In this document: positions 1-7,934 of the stretch, piece after piece | Numbering within the stretch: the first letter of the stretch is position 1 | Layout: every line of letters begins with the position of its first letter | NCBI GenBank assembly: GCA_046756405.1 | Contig: JBHHWH010000007.1 | Span: 1 to 44,917 of the forward strand | Length of the DNA stretch: 44,917 bases | Direction: 5' to 3' | Source of the DNA: JBHHWH01 sp046756405 | Lineage (GTDB): Bacteria; Actinomycetota; Acidimicrobiia; Spongiisociales; ZC4RG35 | Translations under genes and position numbers: made by a program | Notes under the pieces: generated by a model | The model's input: the letters and a program-made list of their open reading frames with translations, nothing else | Databases searched by the model: none | Told to the model about the DNA's origin: nothing

Positions 1-121
1 CGGAGAAGTGCCCATCGCCGCGGTCCCCGGCGAACCTAAGAACATCAAAGTGACCTACCCCGAGGACCTCAGGCTGGTACGTAGGGTTCTTGGAGGAGCT
101 TCTCGTAGCGGACCAGGGTGA
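1..121 (+). CDS. ispD: IspD C-terminus (2-C-methyl-D-erythritol 4-phosphate cytidylyltransferase), 5'-truncated by window edge
   Basis: An open frame enters from the left edge (codons in phase with base 2) and ends at TGA 119-121. Its visible residues include VPGEPKNIKVTYPEDLRLV, which matches the conserved C-terminal signature of IspD (…NIKVTxPEDLxLA…). IspD makes CDP-methylerythritol in the MEP isoprenoid pathway. Only about 39 residues are present, so the catalytic domain cannot be inspected. The frame runs 53 bases into the 3' end of the convergent GNAT gene. The family call rests on this short motif alone; a bifunctional IspDF is unlikely because the protein stops soon after the motif. 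Confidence 0.75.
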   Translation, partial: GEVPIAAVPGEPKNIKVTYPEDLRLVRRVLGGASRSGPG

Positions 122-575
122 CCTGCACACCTCCGATCTCCTCAAGGCGCACTGGCCTGCCCAAGGTCCATCCCATGTTCTCGTAGAAGGCGCGGGCACC
201 TCGATTCGAGTCCACCACCCAAAGCAGAACGCGCTCATGTCCGGAACCGGCTAGCAGCCGCTCCGCACCCCGGAGCAGGGCAGCGCCGTGACCCCTACCC
301 CACAAGACGGGATCGACGTAGATGGCGAACACTTCGGCCCAGCCCTCGATGTCGGAGGCGCCCACGATGCAGAATCCCGCCACCCGGCCGCCCTCTTCGG
401 CGACGAGGATCCCAGAGCCCGCATCGATGGCCCGCCGGAACCAGTCAGCCCGAGCTTCGGGATCAAGACCGTCGAGGAAGTCGTCCGGGAACACCCCCCG
501 ATAGGCTCGCTGCCAGGCAGCCACATGGACCCGACCCAGTTCGCCGGCGTCGCCCGTCCGGGCAGCCCGGACCAC
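69..575 (-). CDS. GNAT family N-acetyltransferase
   Basis: A 168-residue single-domain GCN5-type acetyltransferase. The acetyl-CoA pyrophosphate loop is visible as W-G-R-G-H-G-A at residues 92-98, followed by its helix, and the motif B region N-R-G-A-R-A-F-Y-E-N-M-G-W is at about 124-136. The substrate cannot be told from sequence. The GTG start directly follows the TAG stop of the upstream gene (576-578), and the purine-rich GAGGAGGAG at that gene's end serves as ribosome binding site, so the two genes are translationally coupled. The 3' end overlaps the convergent ispD end by 53 bases. The family is certain; the role is open. Confidence 0.88.
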   Translation of the reverse strand: MVRAARTGDAGELGRVHVAAWQRAYRGVFPDDFLDGLDPEARADWFRRAIDAGSGILVAEEGGRVAGFCIVGASDIEGWAEVFAIYVDPVLWGRGHGAALLRGAERLLAGSGHERVLLWVVDSNRGARAFYENMGWTLGRPVRLEEIGGVQVTLVRYEKLLQEPYVPA

Positions 576-1076
576 CTACTCCTCCTCGAAGCCGGCGGGC
601 CCTTCGGAGTTCTCCCCTAAGGCCCACAAGGCAAGCATGGCGAGGGATGCGGCGCCCAAGGCGAGGGCAAGCCAGCCGAGACGACGGGTCTTCGGGCTCA
701 GCCTCTCCTCGCCGGGCTGCGGCTCTCCTGCCGGAAAGAACTCCGCGCCCAGATCGATCAGCGACACCGGCGGTGAGGTGCCTCCCTCGACGCCGATCGC
801 CTCGAATACGACTATGTAGTTCTTGAAGGGCAGCTCGGTGCGGATCCCGAACACCCCGTCGTCGCGTTCCAGAAGAGGCAGAGTGATCACCTCATCGTCC
901 TCGAAGGCCAGGTGGGCCACCACCGACTGGACCGGGACCACCACCTCCACCTCGAGCTCGAGGATCATCGAGGTCCCTTCGACAGAATCCAGGGTCGCCG
1001 ACGCCGAGCCGAAAGCCCCTCCGAGCTGCACCGCGGCCAGGAGCACCGCCATGATTGCTTTCAATCCCAGGGCCAC
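576..1076 (-). CDS. Secreted, membrane-anchored protein of unknown function
   Basis: A 166-residue protein I do not recognise. It has a signal-peptide-like N-terminus (K6, hydrophobic run to about 20, A-S-A near 25-27), an extracytoplasmic beta-rich domain of about 100 residues, then R-R followed by one hydrophobic helix (about 133-154) and a short acidic tail ending E-E-E. It is therefore probably exported and held by a C-terminal anchor. The GTG at 1076 is preferred because it supplies the charged n-region, and it overlaps the end of the GDPD gene by 16 bases; an ATG at 1052 is the alternative. It lies between GDPD and GNAT genes in one minus-strand group. The layout slightly resembles copper-resistance CopC-like proteins, but I see no His/Met copper motif. 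Confidence 0.7.
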   Translation of the reverse strand: MALGLKAIMAVLLAAVQLGGAFGSASATLDSVEGTSMILELEVEVVVPVQSVVAHLAFEDDEVITLPLLERDDGVFGIRTELPFKNYIVVFEAIGVEGGTSPPVSLIDLGAEFFPAGEPQPGEERLSPKTRRLGWLALALGAASLAMLALWALGENSEGPAGFEEE

Positions 1077-1858
1077 TGTTCTCGCTCCATGAGCAGCCTC
1101 CGGAGCAGGTCGGGACGGTCAGTGACCAGCCCATCCACCCCGAGGTCGAGGAGGCGAACCATCTCCTCCTCGCGATTGACAGTCCAAACATGGATCTGAA
1201 GCCCAGCATCGTGGGCCGCGGCCACCAGCTTCTCGTCCACGATCCGCACCCCCCGCAGGTGGGTGGGGAGCTGAAGGGCCTGGGCCTCTCCCCCGGCACC
1301 CCGGCCGGCACGGGAGGCGATGACCCAGAGCCGGGAAAGCACAGGACCGGTGGATGTCGCCACCCGGCCCCCGGTGAGTCGGCGGAATTCGTCGAGCCGG
1401 TGGTCGCTGAACGAGCCCACCAGGATCCTGTCGTAGAGGTCGAGCCTGTCGATCATCTCGGCGAGGGGAACGGCCAGACCGTCCACCTTGAGGTCCACAA
1501 CGAAGTGCACCTCCGGGAAGGTGGTCACCACCTCCTCGAAGGCGGGAACCTCTATGCCCTGTCCCCGGAAGGGAAACTCTCCGCCGACGGCGTGCCTGTG
1601 ACCACCGTCGAGGGCTTTCAGCTCTCCGAGACTGAGGGAGGAGACTTCGCCTGAACCGTCGGTGGTGCGATCGACGGTGTCGTCGTGGATGCAGACCAGC
1701 ACACCGTCGGCGGTGAGATGGAGGTCTGTCTCCAAATGGCGATACCCCAGCTCAACGGCGCCGGTGAAGGCAGGCAGCGTGTTCTCGGGCCAGAGCAGCC
1801 TGCTTCCTCGGTGAGCTATCGGGACCGGAGAGGGCCATCGTTGCGGGTCGAGCCTCAT
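1061..1858 (-). CDS. Glycerophosphodiester phosphodiesterase (GDPD family)
   Basis: A 265-residue TIM-barrel phosphodiesterase that hydrolyses glycerophosphodiesters to glycerol-3-phosphate and an alcohol. Visible active-site residues are H16-R17 of A-H-R-G, E25-N26-T of the E-N-T motif, the metal ligands E43 and D45 (E-T-D-L) and H58 (I-H-D-D). The C-terminus has the usual V-W-T-V-N and D-G-L-V-T-D-R-P motifs. There is no signal peptide, so it is cytoplasmic. ATG 1858 is preferred over GTG 1861: TAGCGT (1868-1873, minus strand) lies 9 bases before the ATG with no Shine-Dalgarno, suggesting a leaderless mRNA. It heads the group with the two genes downstream. Confidence 0.92.
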   Translation of the reverse strand: MRLDPQRWPSPVPIAHRGSRLLWPENTLPAFTGAVELGYRHLETDLHLTADGVLVCIHDDTVDRTTDGSGEVSSLSLGELKALDGGHRHAVGGEFPFRGQGIEVPAFEEVVTTFPEVHFVVDLKVDGLAVPLAEMIDRLDLYDRILVGSFSDHRLDEFRRLTGGRVATSTGPVLSRLWVIASRAGRGAGGEAQALQLPTHLRGVRIVDEKLVAAAHDAGLQIHVWTVNREEEMVRLLDLGVDGLVTDRPDLLRRLLMEREQWPWD

Positions 1859-1921
1859 CACAAAGAAACGCTAACCGGACCCGGGCGTCACTCAACAAGG
1901 CCTCCGACCCCGGCAAAACAA

Positions 1922-1949
1922 AAGGACGGGCCCTCGCGGGCCCGTCCTT
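1922..1949 (-). terminator. Rho-independent terminator of the HU gene
   Basis: A perfect 12-base-pair inverted repeat (AAGGACGGGCCC / GGGCCCGTCCTT, 4-base loop). On the minus strand it is followed by a T-rich stretch (TTTTGTTTT), so it ends HU transcription about 20 bases after the HU stop. Confidence 0.9.
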
Positions 1950-1968
1950 GGTGACGAGTTCAGTTCGA

Positions 1969-2262
1969 CTAGACGGCAACGCGGTCTTTGAGTCCCTTCG
2001 AAGCGCTGAAGTGCGCATACTTCCTCGCCGGGATGGTGATGGTCTCACCGGTCGCGGGGTTGCGACCCTGACGCTCGGAGCGGTAGCGAAGGCTGAAGGA
2101 GCCAAACCCGGTGATGTTCACCTTGCGTCCGGCATCGAGTTCGGTGGCGATGATCCCCTCACCTGGCTTGGTGGAGAAGATGATGTCGATGATCTCCGCG
2201 GCCTTCGCCTTGGAGATGTCGGCTTTCTTGGCCAGCTTCTCGGCCATCTCGGTCTTGTTCAC
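1969..2262 (-). CDS. hup: HU-family DNA-binding protein
   Basis: A 97-residue nucleoid protein that bends DNA as a dimer. The start is the GTG at 2262, preceded by AAAGGAGGG; a longer in-frame reading to 2316 adds a non-homologous N-terminus and is rejected. Visible features are N-K-T-E-M-A-E-K-L at the N-terminus, G-F-G-S-F at the turn before the arm, and G-R-N-P-A-T-G-E-T-I-T-I-P-A in the DNA-contacting beta arm. It lacks the long Lys/Ala/Pro-rich C-terminal tail of mycobacterial HupB, so it is a short HU. It is monocistronic, with its own terminator. Confidence 0.96.
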   Translation of the reverse strand: MNKTEMAEKLAKKADISKAKAAEIIDIIFSTKPGEGIIATELDAGRKVNITGFGSFSLRYRSERQGRNPATGETITIPARKYAHFSASKGLKDRVAV

Positions 2263-2387
2263 GGCCCCTCCTTTGGGTCGATGACTTCGCGCCACCTCAA
2301 GGCGACGAATGATCAATAACCATAGGGCAAACTCCCGGCGGCACCGATGTTTTCGAACGAATACGATTCGCGGGCTGAAGGAGGTCC

Positions 2388-3176
2388 ATGAGCACTCAAT
2401 ACCAACTACAGGGCGACGTCGCCGTCGTCACCATCGATCGTCCGGAGCGCTTCAACGCGCTCGACGTGGCCGTCAGCCAAGGGCTGGTGTCCGCCTTCGA
2501 ACGAGCGGGGGCGGAGGCCCGAGCGGTCGTGCTGACAGGAGCGGGTCGTGCCTTCTGCTCAGGCGCCGACCTCACCGACCTGATGGAGGACTACGAGCGG
2601 GGCGGCCCCGATCTGGCCAGGATCCTCGACGAGATCTTCCACCCGGTGGTCGAAGCCCTCGTGGAGTGCAGTGTCCCCACGGTTGCGGCAATCAACGGCC
2701 CAGCCGCTGGAGCTGGGATGGGCCTGGCTCTCGGCTGTGACCTGCGAGTGATGGCCGACTCCGCCTACCTCACCTCGGCATTCACCGCCATCGGCCTCGT
2801 TCCCGACTCTGGGACCACCTGGTGGCTCCCCCATCATGTGGGCATCTCGAAGGCTCTGGAGATCACCTTCACCAACAGCCGGATCGAAGCCGAGGAAGCC
2901 CAGCGGCTGGGACTGTGCGCCCGGATCGCTCCTTCAGAGTCGGTGGTGGAAGAAGCGGTGGGACTCGCCGCCAGCCTGGCCGATCTGGTGCCCGACTCTC
3001 TGGTCACCACGCGGCGCCTCCTCCGCCAGGGAGCTACCTCCAGCTTCGACGAGGCTCTGGCGGCCGAGCGCCGGGAACAGGCTCGGCTGGGGAAGACCCG
3101 GGAGCACCTGGAGGGTGTCGCCGCCTTCATGGAGAAACGCAAACCGGACTACCGGAACCCGTCCGGAAAGGACTAG
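2388..3176 (+). CDS. Enoyl-CoA hydratase/isomerase family protein (PaaG-like)
   Basis: A 262-residue crotonase-fold protein acting on acyl-CoA thioesters. The first oxyanion-hole strand is A-F-C-S-G-A-D (about 55-61) and the second is G-P-A-A-G-A-G-M-G (about 104-112). Instead of the Glu pair of classical hydratases it carries G-L-V-P-D-S-G (about 136-142), the arrangement of PaaG-type ring-opening or double-bond isomerases, where this Asp is catalytic. An isomerase role is therefore more likely than hydration, but the substrate is unknown. The start is ATG 2388 with AAGGAGGT just upstream. A TACGAT box near 2373 could be its -10, divergent from hup. Confidence 0.88.
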   Translation: MSTQYQLQGDVAVVTIDRPERFNALDVAVSQGLVSAFERAGAEARAVVLTGAGRAFCSGADLTDLMEDYERGGPDLARILDEIFHPVVEALVECSVPTVAAINGPAAGAGMGLALGCDLRVMADSAYLTSAFTAIGLVPDSGTTWWLPHHVGISKALEITFTNSRIEAEEAQRLGLCARIAPSESVVEEAVGLAASLADLVPDSLVTTRRLLRQGATSSFDEALAAERREQARLGKTREHLEGVAAFMEKRKPDYRNPSGKD

Positions 3177-3187
3177 TCGGTTGGCGA

Positions 3188-3595
3188 TTAGGGCCTGACC
3201 AGGTAGACGTCGATGGTGATCCTGCCCCCGGCGCCGTGGCCGAAGCCCACCGCCACCTCGGTGTTCAGCCAGGCAAGATCTTCGTTGCCGGTCTCGAAGA
3301 CGATCAGCTCCTTAGGGTCCGCCGACCGGTCAGGGTTAGCGATCGAGACTCCCCCGCCGCGATAGGAGACCGCCTCTTTCCCCTCCCCGATGACACCGTG
3401 GATGTCCAGGGTCATGTTCCCGTCTCCTCGCACGGTCACGTAGTCCACGCCTTTCACCGGCCGCTCTCCCTCCCAATGGGGAGAGGTGGCCACCCCCTGG
3501 AAGGGAAAGTCGACCCGCGTTCCGGCCGGCGTCTTGCCAATGACCTCCATGCCCAGGTCGGCCTCGATGCTGCAGAACTTGTCCAAAGTAGGCAT
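3188..3595 (-). CDS. DUF3237 family protein
   Basis: A 135-residue protein whose layout fits DUF3237: an early G-K-T-P-A-G-T-R-V-D-F-P segment, G-V-D-Y-V-T-V-R-G-D-G near the centre, then Y-R-G-G and a C-terminal beta strand. No biochemical function is established for this family. The start ATG 3595 has GAGGAGAG upstream; the longer in-frame reading to 4117 merely shadows the next gene in another frame. It lies 26 bases after the phosphoribosyltransferase on the same strand, probably the last gene of that operon. Confidence 0.72.
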   Translation of the reverse strand: MPTLDKFCSIEADLGMEVIGKTPAGTRVDFPFQGVATSPHWEGERPVKGVDYVTVRGDGNMTLDIHGVIGEGKEAVSYRGGGVSIANPDRSADPKELIVFETGNEDLAWLNTEVAVGFGHGAGGRITIDVYLVRP

Positions 3596-3621
3596 CTCTC
3601 TCCTCTCGATGGCTCGAGGCG

Positions 3622-4254
3622 TCACCGTAGCTCGGCCAGTAGCCGCCGTACCTCGTCGTCGGAGGTTTGGGAGAAGTCGCTGTACCAGGCCCCCACTGCG
3701 AAGAACCGCTTCGGCTGGTGGAGGACCACCACCCTCTCCACCATCTCCGTGAGTCGTGCGGTCGTGTCCTGGGGAGCGACGGGTACGGCTACCCACACCT
3801 CCCTTGCCTTCCTGCGACGGAGGACACCGACAGCGGCCATGGCGGTGGAACCGGTGGCCAGACCGTCGTCCACTACGACGGCCGTCCTTCCGGCTGGATC
3901 CTTGGGCTCCGCCACCGCCCGGTAGTCGGCGAGGCGACGTTCCAGTTCCGCCCGCTCCCTCTCTGCGACACGGGTGAAGGTCTCCTCGTTCACTCCGGCG
4001 AGCCTGATGACCTCCTCGTTGCGGACCACCACTCCGCCCTCGCCTACCGCACCCATGGCCAGTTCGGGCTGGCCTGGAACCCCCACCTTTCGTATCACCA
4101 AGACGTCGAGATCGCATCCCAGGGCCCTGGCCACCTCGTATCCCACGGGCACACCCCCCCGGGGCAGGGCGAGCACCAGCGGGTCTACGGGCTGCAGGTG
4201 GGCCAGCTCCTCCCCCAGCAGTGCGCCGGCCTCATACCGGTCGCGAAAGATCAT
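3622..4254 (-). CDS. Phosphoribosyltransferase family protein
   Basis: A 210-residue type I PRTase-fold protein. The PRPP-binding motif is V-V-V-D-D-G-L-A-T-G-S-T-A at about residues 126-138, and L-P-R-G-G-V-P-V-G at about 30-38 is a loop typical of the stand-alone family often annotated as 'phosphoribosyltransferase' beside erythromycin-esterase-like genes. The base substrate is not evident. ATG 4254 begins one base after the upstream TGA (TGAGATG), implying coupled translation; ATG 4275 is an alternative giving 7 more residues and a 20-base overlap. It lies between the APH-like kinase and the DUF3237 gene. Confidence 0.85.
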   Translation of the reverse strand: MIFRDRYEAGALLGEELAHLQPVDPLVLALPRGGVPVGYEVARALGCDLDVLVIRKVGVPGQPELAMGAVGEGGVVVRNEEVIRLAGVNEETFTRVAERERAELERRLADYRAVAEPKDPAGRTAVVVDDGLATGSTAMAAVGVLRRRKAREVWVAVPVAPQDTTARLTEMVERVVVLHQPKRFFAVGAWYSDFSQTSDDEVRRLLAELR

Positions 4255-4255
4255 C

Positions 4256-5245
4256 TCACCCGTACGACCGAACATAGCGTTCCAACCAAGGCATGACCTT
4301 CTGGATGTAGTCCTCGGCCTCCTTGGTGGGAAGGGTACGCGCCGCGTAGTCCATCAGCATGAGCTGGCGAGCCGCCTGAAACCCTTCGAGCTGGCTCCGG
4401 TCTGCCACGGGCCAGGGGGCGACCTCCTCGTAGCCCCTTCTGAAGGCGCTCACGATCTCATAGTGGTTGTCCCTAAGACGGGAGGAATAGAGGCTGATAG
4501 CCACGTCTTGGGCGGGGAGGGCCAGCATCACGTCCTCGAAGTCGAAGGCGTACAGCCTGCTCCCTCCCACGTGCACATTCCACTCGTGGAGATCGCCATG
4601 GACTACCTGGGTCCCACCGGTGGCCCAGGAGCGGACGATCGTGTCCTGGGCGAGGTCGAAGGCCTTGACAAGCACCCGCCGGTACGACGGTGTGAACAGA
4701 TGGGAGTACCGGCTGTCGGTTATCACTTCGTCTTTGAGCCCCAGGCCGTAGTAGAAGACCCGATCCCAACGCCGCATCCTCCCCACCCTGGGAGGAAGCC
4801 AGTGACGACCGTGTTGTTGCAGAGCTGCAGACATCTGGCCCATAAGGCGGTAGCCAAAGGCCCCAGAGCCTGCGCCCAGGGGAACCCCGGGAATCCAGGA
4901 AAAGAGGACACACACCCTCTCCTGCCCAAGACCGGGGTCGAACTCGTCGACGATCAGGTCTCCAGAGCGGGTATGCACAGGGCGTACGACATCGAGATCG
5001 GTTTCAAGGGCGAGAGCATCCAGCCACGCCACCTCGATCTCGATGTTGGTGCGGGTATTGGAGTGAGGGGCACCCACCCGTAGGCAGAGTTGCTGACCGC
5101 TGCTGGTGATCACCCGGTAGAGAACGTTGGAGTGCGTCGCCAGGTGATCGACCTCGCGGACCTGGAAGGGATACTGGCTCAACACCCTCCGGGCGAGGGG
5201 GAGAAGGGACGTGGCCTCGGCCCTGGTGCGGTCGTTGCTCGTCAC
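4256..5245 (-). CDS. Aminoglycoside phosphotransferase (APH)-family kinase
   Basis: A 329-residue protein-kinase-like phosphotransferase. The catalytic Brenner motif is H-G-D-L-H-E-W-N at about 216-223 and the metal-binding D-F-E-D is at about 235-238. The N-lobe has C-L-R-V in the position of the ATP-binding lysine strand. The family includes antibiotic kinases, homoserine kinase II and RdoA/SrkA; the extended DFED and C-terminal 'DVAISLYSSRLRD' region recall the SrkA/homoserine-kinase side. I infer a metabolic or stress kinase rather than a resistance gene. Start GTG 5245 has AGGAG eight bases upstream. First gene of the presumed three-gene operon down to 3188. Confidence 0.85.
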   Translation of the reverse strand: MTSNDRTRAEATSLLPLARRVLSQYPFQVREVDHLATHSNVLYRVITSSGQQLCLRVGAPHSNTRTNIEIEVAWLDALALETDLDVVRPVHTRSGDLIVDEFDPGLGQERVCVLFSWIPGVPLGAGSGAFGYRLMGQMSAALQQHGRHWLPPRVGRMRRWDRVFYYGLGLKDEVITDSRYSHLFTPSYRRVLVKAFDLAQDTIVRSWATGGTQVVHGDLHEWNVHVGGSRLYAFDFEDVMLALPAQDVAISLYSSRLRDNHYEIVSAFRRGYEEVAPWPVADRSQLEGFQAARQLMLMDYAARTLPTKEAEDYIQKVMPWLERYVRSYG

Positions 5246-5281
5246 CGACGGACTCCTGAGCTGAGCCAGACCCTCCGACCA

Positions 5282-7864
5282 CTAGGAAACACCAGCGTGG
5301 GTCTCCTCCTCTCGCAGATCAGAGCCAATTCGCTCGTCCCCCCTTCGGCGGTGGTAGCTGTCCCAGAGAGCAAGCATGGAGGGCAGGACCAAGACTGCGG
5401 CCACCAGCGAAAGACCAATCGCGTATACGGTCACTTGCCCCATCTGACGGAACGGCACCAGACTCGACGTCGTCAGAACTCCGAATCCAGCCATCGTGGT
5501 GAAGGCCGAACCGGCCAGGGCGCCTCCCGTGTGACGCATTGTGGACCTCATAGCCTCGTCCATGTCTCCATAGGCACGACGGTCCTCCTGGAACCGTCTG
5601 GCGATGTGGATGGTGAAGGGCACTCCGATCCCGATGGCGAGGGCGGAGAGGGTCGCTGTCACCGGACCGAACGGAATACCCGTAGCGAACATGAGCCCGT
5701 AGGTCCACAGCACCACCAAGGCCACGGGAGCGATGGTGACAACCCCGAGGAACCAGCGACGGCTCTCGAACATGAAACTGATGATCAGGACCAGCCCTGA
5801 AACCGCCACGGTGATGAACAGGGACCGGCTCTGCGACGCGGTCAGCTCGTTGACGACCACGTCGCCGATGATGTTCTGGGAGGTGGCGATGGCGGAGACT
5901 CCTAGTTGGTTCACCGGCTCGAAGGCGGCGGCGAGGCCGGCGCGAAGATCTTCGACCTGGTCGCCGGCGGTGGTGGTAATCGTCCACAGCAGCGCTTCGA
6001 TCTTGTCGCCGTCGATGGCGATCACCCTCGCCGCCTCCTCTGGGGCCACCTTCGCCAGAGCGAGGTAGAGGGGGGTGACATCGGCTCCTTCAGCGACGGT
6101 GAGATCCGGCTTGAGACCGACCTGCTGGGCGGCTTGGAGTAGGTCGGGTGGCGCCGACTGGGGACCTCCCGAGAGGAGCTGGCCGAGAAGCGAGATCGGA
6201 GAGCTGGCGTTGGGGAAGTTCCCCTGGGGGGTCTCGACCACCGAGACGTCGGCTACGTCGGCCAGGGCCTCATTGGCCTGGACCAGGGCGTTGTGGGCTC
6301 CGGCGTTGAGGTCGCCCTCCACCAGCACGCTTGTCTGTTCACCAAAGCCTCCTCCGAAGTCCTCCTCGAGCACCGACAGGGTCTGCACATAGGGCGAGCC
6401 TTCGGGGAGGAAATCGGTGAACGAGAAGCGAGTGTCAAGATTGGTGAAGCCGTAATAGCCTGCCCCCCCGAGTACCAGCGCCACCACCAGGGTCGGGATC
6501 GCGGCGTGCTCCGCTAAGAGCGCCAGCTTCTCCATCACCTTGGGAAGCAGACGGTCACCGTGACTCTTCAGGGATTGCACCGGCAAAGTCCCCTTCCGCT
6601 CTGCTCGTCGGTCGGCGAGGGTCCGCACCGCGGGGACGAAGGTGAGCATGAGGAGGAACGCCACCACGATGCCGACCGCGGCGAGGATCCCGAAGTCCTG
6701 AAGGGCAGGAACCGGGTTGAAGAGGTTGGTCAGAAAGCCGATCACCGTGGTCAGGGTGGCGAGGACCAGCGCCACTCCGACGCTCGTGACCGCACCTCCC
6801 ATGGCCCTATCGACGCTCTCCCCACTCCCGATCAGCTCCCGGTAACGGGACGTCAGGTGAATCGCATAGTCGACACCGAGGCCGATGAGGAGGATGGGGA
6901 CTATCTGGGTCACCGTAGAAAAGGCGGTGATGACACCTGACTGTTCAAGCAAGTAGCCGATCCCCTGCATCCAGATGATCGCCATGACGATGGTAAGCAG
7001 GGTCAGGAGCATGTCGGTGATCGTCCGCCGTGCCGAAGCGAACCAGGATCCCTCCTTCCCCGGCGAGAGCCAGTAAACGAAGAGCAGGATCACCAGGATC
7101 ACCGCGAAGGCGAGGACGAAGAGCCTCCCCACTTCGTCGAGGAAGTCGTCGCTGCCGGAAAGGAGAAGAGCGAAGGAGAAGGGACGGACTTCCAGGGACG
7201 TGTCCAACTCGGCGAGCTGGGAGGCGACAGCGAGTTCAGCCTCGCTCTGGGCGAGGAAGGATTCTTCGGCGTCGGCTCCTTCGAAGCCGCCGACAAAGGC
7301 AAGGGCCATCCCCGATGAGGCGGTGACAGTCTCCGGATCGAAGTCTTCGGAAACCATCTGTCGGAGAAAGGCGGCCTGCTCGGGAGGTGCGTCGAACTCC
7401 CCGTCGTCGTCGAGGGCCTCCAAGTAGAAGTCCTTGACCATCTCATCGGTCATGTTGTCGAGGGGAATCCCTACGATCGCCATGGTTTGGGTGACGGGAG
7501 CCAGGTAGTGGACCACTCCCGGCCTTCCAGGACGGTCGGCGAGGTGGTCACCGAGTTCCGACCTGCGGATGGTCTCCACAGCCGCCATCACGGTGCGCAG
7601 CGCTTCGACGGTGATGACGTCACCGTCGGGTTGCCTCACTATGACCTGGAAGGTCGACTCGGAGACTTCGTCGCCGAACAGCTCGTCGATGCGTTCGGCG
7701 GCGGTGATCTCCGGCCCCTCGGGGGCGAACCCCTCGTTGCCGGTAGCGACTTCAATCCGTTGGGCAAGCTGGCCGAACAGGGCCGTCAACACCACCGCAA
7801 TGGCGACCAGGGCCCAAGGGAATCGACGGGCGGCGGAGGCGAGCAGCGAAACGATGGCTTTCAT
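5282..7864 (-). CDS. MMPL/RND-family transporter with sterol-sensing-like transmembrane repeats
   Basis: An 860-residue inner-membrane exporter with duplicated architecture: one N-terminal helix (about 15-35), a large periplasmic-type domain, a helical bundle with R-Y-R-E-L after G-L-G-V-D-Y-A-I-H (about 245-425), then a second single helix, second extracytoplasmic domain and second bundle with I-G-I-G-V-P-F-T-I-H. The G-x-D-Y and G-x-P-F segments mark the helix-4 positions that carry proton-relay residues in RND pumps; the second half has Pro where the first has Asp. The family exports lipids or hydrophobic compounds; the cargo is unknown. Start ATG 7864 with AGGAG six bases upstream. Confidence 0.9.
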   Translation of the reverse strand: MKAIVSLLASAARRFPWALVAIAVVLTALFGQLAQRIEVATGNEGFAPEGPEITAAERIDELFGDEVSESTFQVIVRQPDGDVITVEALRTVMAAVETIRRSELGDHLADRPGRPGVVHYLAPVTQTMAIVGIPLDNMTDEMVKDFYLEALDDDGEFDAPPEQAAFLRQMVSEDFDPETVTASSGMALAFVGGFEGADAEESFLAQSEAELAVASQLAELDTSLEVRPFSFALLLSGSDDFLDEVGRLFVLAFAVILVILLFVYWLSPGKEGSWFASARRTITDMLLTLLTIVMAIIWMQGIGYLLEQSGVITAFSTVTQIVPILLIGLGVDYAIHLTSRYRELIGSGESVDRAMGGAVTSVGVALVLATLTTVIGFLTNLFNPVPALQDFGILAAVGIVVAFLLMLTFVPAVRTLADRRAERKGTLPVQSLKSHGDRLLPKVMEKLALLAEHAAIPTLVVALVLGGAGYYGFTNLDTRFSFTDFLPEGSPYVQTLSVLEEDFGGGFGEQTSVLVEGDLNAGAHNALVQANEALADVADVSVVETPQGNFPNASSPISLLGQLLSGGPQSAPPDLLQAAQQVGLKPDLTVAEGADVTPLYLALAKVAPEEAARVIAIDGDKIEALLWTITTTAGDQVEDLRAGLAAAFEPVNQLGVSAIATSQNIIGDVVVNELTASQSRSLFITVAVSGLVLIISFMFESRRWFLGVVTIAPVALVVLWTYGLMFATGIPFGPVTATLSALAIGIGVPFTIHIARRFQEDRRAYGDMDEAMRSTMRHTGGALAGSAFTTMAGFGVLTTSSLVPFRQMGQVTVYAIGLSLVAAVLVLPSMLALWDSYHRRRGDERIGSDLREEETHAGVS

Positions 7865-7934
7865 AGATGACTCCTAGCGGCGGCCGGGAAGACTGCCCAG
7901 CGGATGGTCGCTCCCCCCGGTGCCCAACGCAAAA

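Noticed and set aside
3188..4117. 309-codon reading of the DUF3237 gene
   Set aside because: The first 174 codons are the phosphoribosyltransferase read in another frame; the real start is ATG 3595 with a ribosome site.
4256..5245. Antibiotic-resistance reading of the APH-family kinase
   Set aside because: The family is broad; the neighbours (phosphoribosyltransferase, DUF3237) and C-terminal sequence fit metabolic or stress kinases better, and no resistance context is present.
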